Source of the DNA: Nonomuraea gerenzanensis | Lineage (GTDB): Bacteria; Actinomycetota; Actinomycetes; Streptosporangiales; Streptosporangiaceae | Direction of reading: 5' to 3' | Length of the DNA: 64,000 bases | NCBI RefSeq assembly: GCF_020215645.1 | Contig: NZ_CP084058.1 | Coordinates: 4,588,001 to 4,652,000, forward strand | Notes under the pieces: model-generated | Databases searched by the model: none | Told to the model about the DNA's origin: nothing | The model's input: only the letters and a program-made list of their open reading frames with translations | Program-made: the position numbers and the translations under genes | Shown: piece by piece, positions 33,266 through 41,436 of the stretch | How the letters are laid out: each line of letters opens with the position of its first letter | Numbering within the stretch: the first letter of the stretch is position 1

Positions 33266-34123
33266 GTGAGCGAGAACGAGCTGGGCGCCTACCTGCGCGC
33301 CCGCCGCGAGGCACTCAAGCCCGCCGACGTCGGCCTGCCCGAGGGCGGCCGGCGGCGCACGCCGGGGCTGCGCAGATCGGAGCTGGCCACGGTGGCGGGG
33401 GTGAGCGTCGAGTACCTGACCAGGCTGGAGCAGGGCCGCGACCGCAACCCGTCGGTGCAGGTGCTCGTGTCGCTGGCCGACGCCCTGCGCATGACGCCCG
33501 AGGAGCGCATGCATCTGCGCCACCTCGCCAAGCTGACCAGCGGCAGCATCGCCCTGTGCCCGGCCGCCGCCCAGGCGCCCGCCCGCACCGTACGCCCGGC
33601 CGTGCGCGCGCTGCTCGAACGCCTGGAGCCCGCGCCCGCCGCGCTCCTCAACCGGCTCGGCGAGATCATCGCCCGCACCACCGGCTTCGACCGCCTCTTC
33701 GGCCCCATGGGGCTGCTGGACGATGAGCCGCCCAACCTGACCCGGTACGTCTTCACCGACGTGCGGGCCAGGATCGCCTTCCCGGACTGGGACAGGGTGG
33801 CCGACGAGCAGGCGGCGGCGCTCAAGTACGAGGCGGGGCCCGATGATCCGTGGGCCGGTGAGCTGGTCGAGATGCTGTCGTTCGCGGCGGGGGAGGCGTT
33901 CACCGGGCGCATGTCCCGGACCTCGGGGCCGCCGCGGCCTGCGCCCGTGCAGCGGATGGCGCATCCGGGGGCTGGTGAGCTGCGGCTGGCCAGGGAGCCG
34001 CTCGACCTGCTGGGCGACGACCAGCGGCTCCTCGTCTACCTGCCCGCCGACGCCGACACGGCCGCCGCCCTCGACCGCCTCACCGGCCGCCACCCCGGCG
34101 CCCTGCGCGCGGTCAGCGCCTGA
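33266..34123 (+). CDS. XRE-family regulator (MmyB-like ligand-binding domain)
   Basis: 285 residues. Helix-turn-helix: LGAYLRARREAL, then RRTPGLRRSELATVAGVSVEYLTRLEQGRDRNPS (cited as a region, residues 31-64), the highly conserved start of actinobacterial MmyB-type regulators. The C-terminal 180 residues form the PAS-like MmyB domain (ALLNRLGEIIARTTGFDRLF, LTRYVFTDVRARIAFPDWD), thought to bind a fatty acid or hydrophobic ligand. The genes it faces are the FMN reductase and aldo/keto reductase; control of that operon is the usual arrangement for this family. Confidence 0.9.
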   Translation: MSENELGAYLRARREALKPADVGLPEGGRRRTPGLRRSELATVAGVSVEYLTRLEQGRDRNPSVQVLVSLADALRMTPEERMHLRHLAKLTSGSIALCPAAAQAPARTVRPAVRALLERLEPAPAALLNRLGEIIARTTGFDRLFGPMGLLDDEPPNLTRYVFTDVRARIAFPDWDRVADEQAAALKYEAGPDDPWAGELVEMLSFAAGEAFTGRMSRTSGPPRPAPVQRMAHPGAGELRLAREPLDLLGDDQRLLVYLPADADTAAALDRLTGRHPGALRAVSA

Positions 34124-34126
34124 GCG

Positions 34127-34375
34127 CCGCCACCTGCGCCTGCGCAGTCTGCGCCTGTGTCCCGCGCCGTGCGCCTGAGCGCTGCGCCCTGCGTCTGCGC
34201 CCCGCGTCTGCGCCCTGCGCCCCGCGCCGTGCGCCCCGCGCCGTACCCCGAGCCGTGCCCCGCGCCCGTGCCCCGGCGCCGTGCGCTGTGCCCCCGCGCG
34301 CCGCGCCTGCGCCTGCGCGTCTGCCAACTGCCCTTGCGCCGTGCGCCGTGCGCCGTGCTCAGGCGCAGGCGGCCC
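34127..34375. repeat. Irregular GC-rich low-complexity repeat
   Basis: About 250 bases built from permutations of TGCGCC, CGCGCC and CGTGCGC (for example GCGCCGTGCGCC repeated near 34340). It fills most of the gene-free stretch 34124-34425. No coding sequence is supported. Confidence 0.7.
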
Positions 34376-34425
34376 GCTCGGGCGGGGCGCCGCTTGAGGC
34401 GCGCCCGCCCGGGTAGCGGACCGGC

Positions 34426-34545
34426 ATGAAGCTGGGGAACTGGGACGTCAGGCCGCTGGGCGGAGCGATGGGCTGCCTGGCGATGATCCTGATCTCGCTC
34501 GTCCTGTCGGTGGTGCTGACGATCGTCGTCAACCTCCTCCTGTAG
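34426..34545 (+). CDS. Single-pass small membrane protein (39 aa)
   Basis: 39 residues: a polar start MKLGNWDVRPLGG, then one uninterrupted hydrophobic helix from about residue 15 to 39 ending VVNLLL. ATG 34426 is preceded by a weak GGACCGG. Codon usage is strongly G/C at third positions. The size and structure fit a short regulatory or membrane-associated peptide. It converges on the beta-helix membrane protein with 11 bases between the stops. Confidence 0.5.
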   Translation: MKLGNWDVRPLGGAMGCLAMILISLVLSVVLTIVVNLLL

Positions 34546-34556
34546 ACGCCCCCGGC

Positions 34557-36467
34557 TCAGGCCCGCCGCAACGTACGCGTCAGCCCGGCGGCGATCGTCG
34601 TGGCGAGCACCCACCCCGCCGCGATCAGCCCGTACGCCAGCCACTGCGTCCCCCCACCCGGATTGAACGCCTTCTCCTGCCCGAAGTCGATGATCGGCAG
34701 CAGCAGGTCGAGGCTGTACATGAACGAGTTGAACACCGGCGCCTCCCCCCGCTTCAGCGGCGGCGGCTCGGCGAGGCCGAACACCACGGTGCCCACCGCC
34801 AGCAGCGCCACCAGCCAGGCGGCCGCCCGCAGCGGCCGGAAGCCGTAGCCGACGGTGGCGTCCTGCAGGTGGCCCCAGAAGCGGGCGTAGCCGGGCAGGG
34901 TGTCGCGGCGCTGCTGCTGGCCGGCCAGGAGCGTGTCGCGGGCGTCGGCCTCGCTGCCCAGCCGCCGGTACATCGCGGCGAGCTGCTCGTAGGCGTTCGG
35001 CAGGTAACCCTCGGGATCCCGGCGCAGCCAGGCGAGCCGCTCGGCGGCCGGCAGCATGGGCTCCAGCACCTCGTACGACAGCCCGTCCATGCACAGCTCG
35101 TCCGGCCACACGGCGGCGTCGTCCTGCAGCACCCCGATCCGCGCGTGCCGCAGGTCCACCGCGCCGCGCACCGGCTTGGCCGTCCGCATCGCCAGCTCCC
35201 GCACCTCCAGGCGGCGGCAGGTGAGCGCCTTGCCGCCGGGTGTCTCCAGGGTGGCGTCGTCGAGGCACAGGCGGCTGCCGACCTGCGCGTACGTCAGCCG
35301 GATCCGGCCCTGGGCCGAGAAGCCCTCGCAGAGGTTGAGCACCTTGCCGACCGTGAGGCCGTTCGCCGACAGCGCCGAGCCGCCGGGGTTGGCCAGCGTG
35401 GCGCCCTTGAAGTGTGCCGGGCCGGTCACCGAGGCGTCGGTCAGGCTGATCTCGCCCTCGGCCGACATACCGTCGCGGGCCAGCAGCGCGCCGTCCACGG
35501 CGAGGCGGTCGCCCCGCAGCGCCACGCCGCCGGGGGCGCACAGGCGGGCGCCGTCCAGGTTGAGCGCGCGGCCGACGGTGGCGCCCTCCAGCCAGACGGC
35601 GCCCTCGGTCTCGACCAGCGACAGGTACAGCCCCGCCTCGGCGTTCAGGCCGCCGGCGTGCAGGGCCAGGCCGCCCGGGTTGCGCAGCACGGAGCGCCGC
35701 AGCGTGAGCGGGCCGGAGACGCGGGCGAACCGCAGGGAGAACTCGCCCGTCACGCTCATCTCCCGCGCGAACAGGCCCACCTGGACGACCAGGTTCGAGC
35801 CGCCGAACGCCAGCCCGCCGGGGGCGCGCAACCGGGCGCCCTCCAGGTTCACCGCCGCGCCGATCCTGGCCGCGGTGAGGATGATCTCGCCCACGCAGCT
35901 GAACCCGTCGCGGGCCAGCAGATTGCTGCCGACGTCGAGGTGCTCGGCGTTGAGCGCGGCGCCGGCGGCCGGCTCCAGGCGGGCGCCGTTCAGTGAGAAG
36001 TTGCTGCTGACGCGGGCGCTGCGCAGGCGCAGCTCGCCGGTGACGTGGCAGCCGGTCAGCCGCAGGTCGCCCTCGACCTGGAGGTTCGAGGCGATCAGGC
36101 CGGGCAGGCTGGAGCCGGCGAAGCTGAGGAAGCGGGTGCGGGCCTGGTAGAGGTCGGGGGCCTCGTCGAAGACGCAGTCGCTGAACGTGACCGGCAGGTC
36201 GAGCTCCCTGAACGCCAGGTGTAACAGGCCGGTGATCCGCGCCCCCGACAGGCGCAGCGCCGGCTTGTCGGCGGGGTCGGTGTACTCGCCGAGCAGCAGC
36301 TGCGCCAGCACCTCCGCCCGTACGCTGCGGCCGGCCTCCCAGGCGGCGACGTTGGCGGGGGAGTCGTGGGCGGGATCGCCGGAGCGCAGGTCCACGTCGT
36401 GGCCGCGGCGGACGGCGGCGGCCACGGCCTGCTCGGCGGCGGTGAGTTCGGCGTTGGGCACACGCAC
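34557..36467 (-). CDS. Membrane protein with a long beta-helix-like repeat domain
   Basis: 636 residues from GTG 36467 (GGAGCAGGAT just upstream). Residues about 60-450 consist of repeating strands of 20-25 residues with patterns such as LRLSGARITGLLHL, LRLTGCHVTGELRL, LNLDGARLCAPGG and FKGATLANPGG, a right-handed beta-helix style related to pentapeptide repeats. The end has two transmembrane helices (about 548-566 and 612-630). Similar proteins are annotated in actinobacteria as membrane-associated oxidoreductases, but no redox motif is seen here. The open frame extending to 37064 is rejected since it overlaps the pentapeptide gene. Confidence 0.75.
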   Translation of the reverse strand: MRVPNAELTAAEQAVAAAVRRGHDVDLRSGDPAHDSPANVAAWEAGRSVRAEVLAQLLLGEYTDPADKPALRLSGARITGLLHLAFRELDLPVTFSDCVFDEAPDLYQARTRFLSFAGSSLPGLIASNLQVEGDLRLTGCHVTGELRLRSARVSSNFSLNGARLEPAAGAALNAEHLDVGSNLLARDGFSCVGEIILTAARIGAAVNLEGARLRAPGGLAFGGSNLVVQVGLFAREMSVTGEFSLRFARVSGPLTLRRSVLRNPGGLALHAGGLNAEAGLYLSLVETEGAVWLEGATVGRALNLDGARLCAPGGVALRGDRLAVDGALLARDGMSAEGEISLTDASVTGPAHFKGATLANPGGSALSANGLTVGKVLNLCEGFSAQGRIRLTYAQVGSRLCLDDATLETPGGKALTCRRLEVRELAMRTAKPVRGAVDLRHARIGVLQDDAAVWPDELCMDGLSYEVLEPMLPAAERLAWLRRDPEGYLPNAYEQLAAMYRRLGSEADARDTLLAGQQQRRDTLPGYARFWGHLQDATVGYGFRPLRAAAWLVALLAVGTVVFGLAEPPPLKRGEAPVFNSFMYSLDLLLPIIDFGQEKAFNPGGGTQWLAYGLIAAGWVLATTIAAGLTRTLRRA

Positions 36468-36504
36468 ATCCTGCTCCACCCGGGCACCCGCACGTGCCCG
36501 CAGC

Positions 36505-36612
36505 GCCGTCCGTGCCGTCAGCGCCGTCCCTGCCGTCCGTGCCGTCAGCGCCGTCAGCGCCGTCAGCGCCGTCCGTGCAGCCCGTGCCGTCAGCGTCGTC
36601 CGTACGGTCAGT
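36505..36612. repeat. 9-bp tandem repeat, about 12 units
   Basis: Head-to-tail 9-mers GCCGTCAGC and GCCGTCCGT, with variants GCCGTCCCT, GCAGCCCGT, GTCGTCCGT and ACGGTCAGT. Seven of the first eight units are exact copies of the two main forms. The array fills the gap between the beta-helix gene and the pentapeptide gene and just reaches the stop codon of the latter. Confidence 0.85.
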
Positions 36613-37225
36613 CCCGTACGTCGAAGCCCAGCGTGCCCGCCACCACCGTCGCCTGGAACGGGTCGATGACCGCCCCGCCGAGCGTCACCTCGCGCGGATC
36701 GAGCGTGCTCAGGTCGCTGCCCCGCAGGTCGCACCGCGTCAGGTCGGCGCCGTGCAGCCACGCCCCCGACAGGTCGCACCGCCGCAGCCCGGCGCCCTCC
36801 AGCTTGGCCCCGCTCAGGTCGGCCTCGCGCAGCCGGGTGCCCTCGAAGGCGCTGCCGCGCAGGTCGGCACCGGGCAGCCCGGCGTAGGACCAGTCGCCGC
36901 CCGTCACCTTCAGCAGCCCGAAGGTGCAGCCGTCGAACATGCTGCCGGTGAGCTTGCAGCCGCCGAACGTGGCGTCGAAGAACGAGCAGCGCGAGAACGT
37001 GCAGTTGACGAAGCGCGCGTCCTCGTGCACCGACACGTTGAACCGCACGTTCCTGAACTGGCACTCCTCGAAGGAGGAGCCGTGGTCGACCAGCTCGGTC
37101 ATGTCCACGTCCTGGAACAGCACGCGGTGGTGGGTCTCACCGGAGAGCTCGCGGCCGTCCCAGTCGGCGGACCTGATCGTCGTCTCCGTCGGCGGCGCCT
37201 GGACGCCGTACCTGCGCTCTGCCAT
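36608..37225 (-). CDS. Pentapeptide-repeat protein
   Basis: 205 residues. A(D/N)LxX pentapeptides run through about residues 50-185: ARFVNCTFSRCSFFDATF, then ADLRGSAFEGTRLREADLSG and AKLEGAGLRRCDLSGA, forming a four-sided beta-helix. Proteins of this shape include the DNA-gyrase-protecting Qnr and McbG types and many of unknown role. No signal peptide or membrane segment. It sits upstream of another beta-helix protein on the same strand with a minisatellite between them. Confidence 0.85.
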   Translation of the reverse strand: MAERRYGVQAPPTETTIRSADWDGRELSGETHHRVLFQDVDMTELVDHGSSFEECQFRNVRFNVSVHEDARFVNCTFSRCSFFDATFGGCKLTGSMFDGCTFGLLKVTGGDWSYAGLPGADLRGSAFEGTRLREADLSGAKLEGAGLRRCDLSGAWLHGADLTRCDLRGSDLSTLDPREVTLGGAVIDPFQATVVAGTLGFDVRD

Positions 37226-37266
37226 GCGAACAAACTAGCGGATCCGCCGCACGCCCGCAGTGGGCC

Positions 37267-38427
37267 TCAGGCGCGCTTGGCGATGGCCGTGATGAACGGC
37301 TGCACGAGCTTGGCCGCCAGGGGGCCGAACGCCGCCAGGATGAGCACGTACGCCGCCGCCAGCGCGCCCAGGTCGGGGTGCACGCCCGCGCCCACCGCCA
37401 GCCCGGCGATGACGATGTTGAACTCGCCCCGGGGGATGAGCGCGATACCGGCCCTGGCCTGGCCCGCCTTGGCGATGCCCGCGCGCCGGGCCGCGTACAT
37501 GCCGGTCAGCAGTTTGGTGATCATGCTGACCAGGGCGAGCAGCGCGGCGAGCCCGGCCACCGGCAGGATCGACCTGGGGTCGGTCTGGAGGCCGAAGAAG
37601 ACGAAGAACACCGCCGCGAACAGGTCGCGCAGCGGCGCCAGCAACGCGTGCGCGTCCTCGGCGAGCTGGCCCGACAGCGCGATGCCCACCAGGAACGCGC
37701 CCACCGCGGCCGAGACCTGCAGCTGCTGCGCCAGGCCGGCCACCAGCAGGGCCAGCCCGACCACCTTGAGCAGCAGCACCTCGGAATTGGGGCTGGAGAC
37801 GAACCACTCGATGAACCGCCCGAACCGCAGCGCCACGACCAGCACCACGCTCACCGTCAGCAGCGCGATGCCCACCGAGATCGCGCCCTGCACGAAGCTG
37901 AGCCCGGCCAGCAGGGTGGTCAGGACCGGCAGGTAGACCGCCATCGTCAGGTCCTCGAACACCAGCAGCGACAGCACCGTCGGCGTCTCCCGGTTACCGA
38001 GCCACCCCAGGTCGGACAGCACCTTGGCGGTGATGCCGGAGGAGGTGGCGTACGTGACGCCCGCCATCGCGACGGCCGCCACGGGGCCCCAGCCGAGCAG
38101 TAACGCGCAGATGGCGCCGGGCGCGGCGTTCAGCACGAGGTCCACGATGCCCGCGCGGGCGTTGCCCGTGAGGCTCGTGACCAGCTCGTCGGCGTTGTAT
38201 TCGAGGCCGAGCGTGAGCAGCAGCAGGATCACGCCCAGCTCGGACCCGATCTCGAGGAAGTCGGTGCTCGTGGCCAGCGGCAGCACGCCGCCGGTCCCGA
38301 ACGCCAGCCCCGCGATCAGGTAAAGGGGGATCGGGGAGATGCCCGCGCGCAGCGCCAGCGCGCCCAGGATCCCCAGGCCAAGCAGGACAGCACCGAACTC
38401 GAGGAAGATGATCGCGGTATGGTGCAC
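37267..38427 (-). CDS. CPA2-family K+(Na+)/H+ antiporter (KhtU-like)
   Basis: 386 residues, about 12 transmembrane segments, GTG start at 38427. CPA2 features: AGLAFGTGG, EIGSELGVILLLLTLGLE, the ion-site stretch SSGITAKVLSDLG and LLVFEDLTMAVYL with the conserved acidic residue. It exchanges a monovalent cation for protons at the membrane. It is the second gene after a TrkA-C domain protein (38436-38918), separated by eight bases, the arrangement of the Bacillus KhtTU K+ efflux system. Confidence 0.87.
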   Translation of the reverse strand: MHHTAIIFLEFGAVLLGLGILGALALRAGISPIPLYLIAGLAFGTGGVLPLATSTDFLEIGSELGVILLLLTLGLEYNADELVTSLTGNARAGIVDLVLNAAPGAICALLLGWGPVAAVAMAGVTYATSSGITAKVLSDLGWLGNRETPTVLSLLVFEDLTMAVYLPVLTTLLAGLSFVQGAISVGIALLTVSVVLVVALRFGRFIEWFVSSPNSEVLLLKVVGLALLVAGLAQQLQVSAAVGAFLVGIALSGQLAEDAHALLAPLRDLFAAVFFVFFGLQTDPRSILPVAGLAALLALVSMITKLLTGMYAARRAGIAKAGQARAGIALIPRGEFNIVIAGLAVGAGVHPDLGALAAAYVLILAAFGPLAAKLVQPFITAIAKRA

Positions 38428-38435
38428 CCGCGGCC

Positions 38436-38918
38436 CTACCCGTTCGCCAGGATGTCGGCGACCTCTGCGGTGCTCTCCTCGCCGCCCACGACGACCACGA
38501 CGTCACCGGCCTGGAACGGGAATTCCGGCCCAGGGCTGGCGAAGACCTGCCCGGCGCGCACCACCGCGACGATGGAGGCGCTCGTACGGGTGCGCACGCG
38601 CGCGTCCCCCATCGGGCGGCCCGCGTACGGGGAGCCCGCCGGGATCGGCAGCTGCACGCTGACCAGGCCCTCGACCTGCTGGTGCAGCTGGTTCAGCCGC
38701 GCGACGATCCGGGGCGCGCCCAGCAGCTCGGCCAGGGCGTCCGCCTCCTCGTCGTTCAGCTTGACCGTCTGGCAGACGGCGTCCGGGTCTTCCTTGTCGT
38801 AGATGACCAGGTCCCGGCGGCCGGTGCGGTGGGACACGACGCCGACCCGTTGTCCTTTACGGGTGGTGAAATCGTGTCGTAGCCCGATTCCCGGCAGTGC
38901 TGTTTGTTCGACCTCCAC
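38436..38918 (-). CDS. TrkA-C domain regulator of the antiporter (KhtT-like)
   Basis: 160 residues. The N-terminal 70 residues (TALPGIGLRHDFTTRKGQRV, DLVIYDKEDPDAV) form the KhtT-type N-domain. Residues about 80-158 are a TrkA-C (RCK-C) ligand-binding domain: QLPIPAGSPYAGRPMGD, ASIVAVVRAGQ, FQAGDVVVVVGGEES. It should gate the antiporter encoded next to it, in relatives in response to cyclic di-AMP or pH. The gene precedes the antiporter in the same transcript. Confidence 0.87.
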   Translation of the reverse strand: MEVEQTALPGIGLRHDFTTRKGQRVGVVSHRTGRRDLVIYDKEDPDAVCQTVKLNDEEADALAELLGAPRIVARLNQLHQQVEGLVSVQLPIPAGSPYAGRPMGDARVRTRTSASIVAVVRAGQVFASPGPEFPFQAGDVVVVVGGEESTAEVADILANG

Positions 38919-39171
38919 CTATCCCACCCGTCCAGATCCGCATATTTCCGGACAACCCTACCTAAGGTCATACCCGGGTCCGGCCCGGGTCAAGGGTGTG
39001 TGATCGACGGGCCTGCTTGCCCTGATTGCGCCTCAGGCGTCCCACCTGTAACAGTCACCTGCGGCCGGTGCGCCGCACGTGAAAGACTGCTTCAGGTGCC
39101 CGGCCCGGCGAGGCAGTGGCACAGGGCATCCCCTCCACCCGACAAGCACCACCGCAAAGGGACAACGCACC

Positions 39172-39816
39172 ATGCCGACCGCCCCTCCGATCCGGCTGGT
39201 TCTCGTGGAAGATCACGCCATGGTCGCGGAGGCCATCGGCCTGGCCCTGGGCAGGGCGCCTGACATCGAGGTCGTCGCGCAGTCGGGCACCATCGCCGCG
39301 GCGCTGGCCGACGTCGGCAGGTGCCAGCCCGACGTGGTCGTGCTCGACCGCAGGCTGCCCGACGGCGACGGCGTGGCGGCGATCGGGCGGCTGGCGGCGG
39401 TGGCGCCGAGGGCGCGGGTGCTGGTGCTGACCGGGGAGGCGACCGCCTCCGTGGCCGCCAGGGTGGTGGCGGCAGGCGGGGCCGGGCTGGTGGTGAAGTC
39501 GTCGCGGCTGGGCGAGCTGGAGTCGGCGGTGCGGGAGGTGGCCGCCGGAGGGGTGGTGTTCGCGCCCGGGTTGCTGCCCGGCGTGCTCGACCGGCTGACC
39601 GGCCGCGCGGGTCACGTGGGCTCCGCGCTGACGGCGCGGGAGCGCGAGACGCTGCTGCTCCTGGCCGAGGGCGCCAGCACGTACGAGATCAGCGACCGCC
39701 TGGGCGTGGCCAGGAACACCGCGCGCAACCACGTCCAGCACGTGCTGGAGAAGCTGGGCGCCCGCTCCAAGCTGGAGGCGGTGGCGCTGGCCCGGCGCGA
39801 CGGCTTGTTGGATTGA
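39172..39816 (+). CDS. NarL/LuxR-type response regulator
   Basis: 214 residues from ATG 39172 with AAGGGA upstream. Receiver domain 1-120: acidic pair in LVEDHAMV, phospho-acceptor Asp in VVVLDRRLPDGDG, Thr in LVLTGEA and Lys in VVKSSR. LuxR helix-turn-helix at about 150-210: ALTARERETLLLLAEGAST, YEISDRLGVARNTARNHVQH. Probable partner of the PAS-histidine kinase 0.6 kb downstream, with an ATPase gene between. Confidence 0.9.
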   Translation: MPTAPPIRLVLVEDHAMVAEAIGLALGRAPDIEVVAQSGTIAAALADVGRCQPDVVVLDRRLPDGDGVAAIGRLAAVAPRARVLVLTGEATASVAARVVAAGGAGLVVKSSRLGELESAVREVAAGGVVFAPGLLPGVLDRLTGRAGHVGSALTARERETLLLLAEGASTYEISDRLGVARNTARNHVQHVLEKLGARSKLEAVALARRDGLLD

Positions 39817-39910
39817 CGCATTTGCACCAGTCCGGGTCCCACAGGTGCATCAGTGCGCCTGGCGCGCTTGCGTCTCGTGACCTGTCGCACGGCTCCCCGA
39901 GAGTAGATGG

Positions 39911-40330
39911 GTGGAAAGTGAGGAGGCCGAGCGTTACCAGGTGGACACCCTGTTGCCGGAGGAGATGGGCAGCATCACGGTGGCGCGCCGCCTGGCGGGA
40001 ACGGTCCTGAAGGAGTGCGGGTACCAGGGGCGGCACGAGGACGTCCTGCTGGTGGTGTCGGAGCTGGTGACGAACGCGCTCGTGCACGGGGACGGCCCGC
40101 CGGAGCTGAGAGTGCGGGCCGGCACGTCACAGGTGCGGATCGAGGTGGGCGACACCGGCGTGGCGCTGCCGGAGACCCGCGAGCCGGGGCCGCTGAACGG
40201 CTGGGGGCTGCACGTCGTCCGGTTGCTTTCCACCGGATGGGGGATCTCGCCGGGCGAAGGTGGCAAGGTGGTGTGGTGCGAGCTGGCGGTGCGACTGGCA
40301 CCGGTGCAGGTGACGCCCTTCGAAGCCTGA
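39911..40330 (+). CDS. Anti-sigma-type GHKL ATPase
   Basis: 139 residues from GTG 39911. HATPase_c_2 fold of RsbW/SpoIIAB relatives: N-box LVVSELVTNALVHG, G1 box VEVGDTGVALPE, and the G2-like loop NGWGLHVVRLLSTGWG. It lacks a dimerisation or sensor domain. Such proteins bind ATP and sequester a sigma factor or its antagonist. Located between a response regulator and a histidine kinase, suggesting a link between two-component signalling and sigma-factor control. Confidence 0.85.
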   Translation: MESEEAERYQVDTLLPEEMGSITVARRLAGTVLKECGYQGRHEDVLLVVSELVTNALVHGDGPPELRVRAGTSQVRIEVGDTGVALPETREPGPLNGWGLHVVRLLSTGWGISPGEGGKVVWCELAVRLAPVQVTPFEA

Positions 40331-40401
40331 GCGGGCCGGAGCGGTGGTGGCTCTGCGTTGATCGGGTTTGGCTCTGCGCTCAGGTCGTGCAAGGCTGCAA
40401 T

Positions 40402-41430
40402 ATGCCCGAGCATGACCCCTCGCCGGAGGATATGCGGCTGCTCGTCCAGAGCATCCGTGACTACGCCATCTTCATGCTCGACCCACGCGGCGTGATCGTG
40501 AGCTGGAACATCGGGGCCGAACGCATCAAGGGATACACCGGCGAGGAGATCGTCGGCACCCACTTCTCCGTCTTCTACCCGCCTGAGGCGGTCGCGGCGG
40601 GCAAGCCCGCCAAGGGCCTGCGGGCGGCCGCCGCCGACGGCCGGTGGGAGGAGGAGGGCTGGCGGGTGCGCAAGGACGGCACCCGGTTCTGGGCCAGCGT
40701 GGTCATCACCGCCCTGTACGACGAGAGCGGGGGCCTGCGCGGGTTCGGCAAGGTGACGCGCGACCTGACCGAGCGGCGCAGCATGGCCAGGGCGCTCGAC
40801 GAGCGCGCCCTGCTGCTGTCACGCCTGGTGCAGGCACAGGAGCTGGAGCGCAGGCGCATCGCCTCCGACGTGCACGACGACACGATCCAGTCGATGCTCA
40901 CCGTCGGGATGCGGCTGCGGATGTGGGGGCAGGAGCTGCCCCCCGAGCACGGCGGCACGGTGCGGGCGCTCGACGCCGCCGTGGACGAGGCCGTACGCCG
41001 CCTGCGCGAGCTGGCCTTCGACCTGCACCCGCCGGGCGACGGGCTGGTGGCCAGCCTGGACGACTACCTCAGCGAGCTGATGCCCGGCGGCGGCCTGGCC
41101 TACGAGCTGAGCCACCGCCTGGACGCCGAGCCGCCGTACGAGGCCGTGGTGACCATCTACCGCATCTGCCAGGAGGCGCTGACGAACGTCCGCAGGCACG
41201 CCGGGGCGAGCCGGGTCAGCGTGGAGCTGGTCTCGCTCGACCGGGGCGTGCACGTCCGCGTCAAGGACGACGGCGTCGGCCTGGCCGGCAAGGACGGCGA
41301 GGCGATGCACTACGGGCTCGTCGAGATGCGGGAGCGGGCCGAGACGGCGGGCGGCTGGTGGGGCATCGAGGGCCCGCCCGGCGCGGGCACGACGGTGGAG
41401 TTCTGGGTCCCCGCCGTGCCCCACGCCTAG
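40402..41430 (+). CDS. PAS-domain sensor histidine kinase (NarX/DesK group)
   Basis: 342 residues from ATG 40402. A single PAS domain (residues 10-125: DYAIFMLDPRGVIVSWNIGA, IKGYTGEEIVG, GTRFWASVVITALYDESG) with its PAC tail, then HisKA_3: AQELERRRIASDVHDDTIQS with His in VHDD. A HATPase domain follows (QEALTNVRRHAGAS N-box, VKDDGVG G1, GLVEMRERAETAGG G2). No transmembrane segment, so it senses an internal signal. Likely cognate to the LuxR-type regulator at 39172. Confidence 0.88.
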   Translation: MPEHDPSPEDMRLLVQSIRDYAIFMLDPRGVIVSWNIGAERIKGYTGEEIVGTHFSVFYPPEAVAAGKPAKGLRAAAADGRWEEEGWRVRKDGTRFWASVVITALYDESGGLRGFGKVTRDLTERRSMARALDERALLLSRLVQAQELERRRIASDVHDDTIQSMLTVGMRLRMWGQELPPEHGGTVRALDAAVDEAVRRLRELAFDLHPPGDGLVASLDDYLSELMPGGGLAYELSHRLDAEPPYEAVVTIYRICQEALTNVRRHAGASRVSVELVSLDRGVHVRVKDDGVGLAGKDGEAMHYGLVEMRERAETAGGWWGIEGPPGAGTTVEFWVPAVPHA

Positions 41431-41436
41431 CGACCC

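Noticed and set aside
31571..34327. A 918-residue minus-strand gene
   Set aside because: Only the last 330 codons are an aldo/keto reductase; the rest is antisense to the FMN reductase frame and the XRE gene.
36505..36612. Short regular repeats resembling a CRISPR array
   Set aside because: Units are 9 bp with no spacers and no cas genes; a simple minisatellite.
34557..37064. One 835-residue gene on the minus strand
   Set aside because: Its first 200 codons overlap the pentapeptide-repeat gene in another frame and cross the 9-bp repeat; homology-like sequence begins at GTG 36467.
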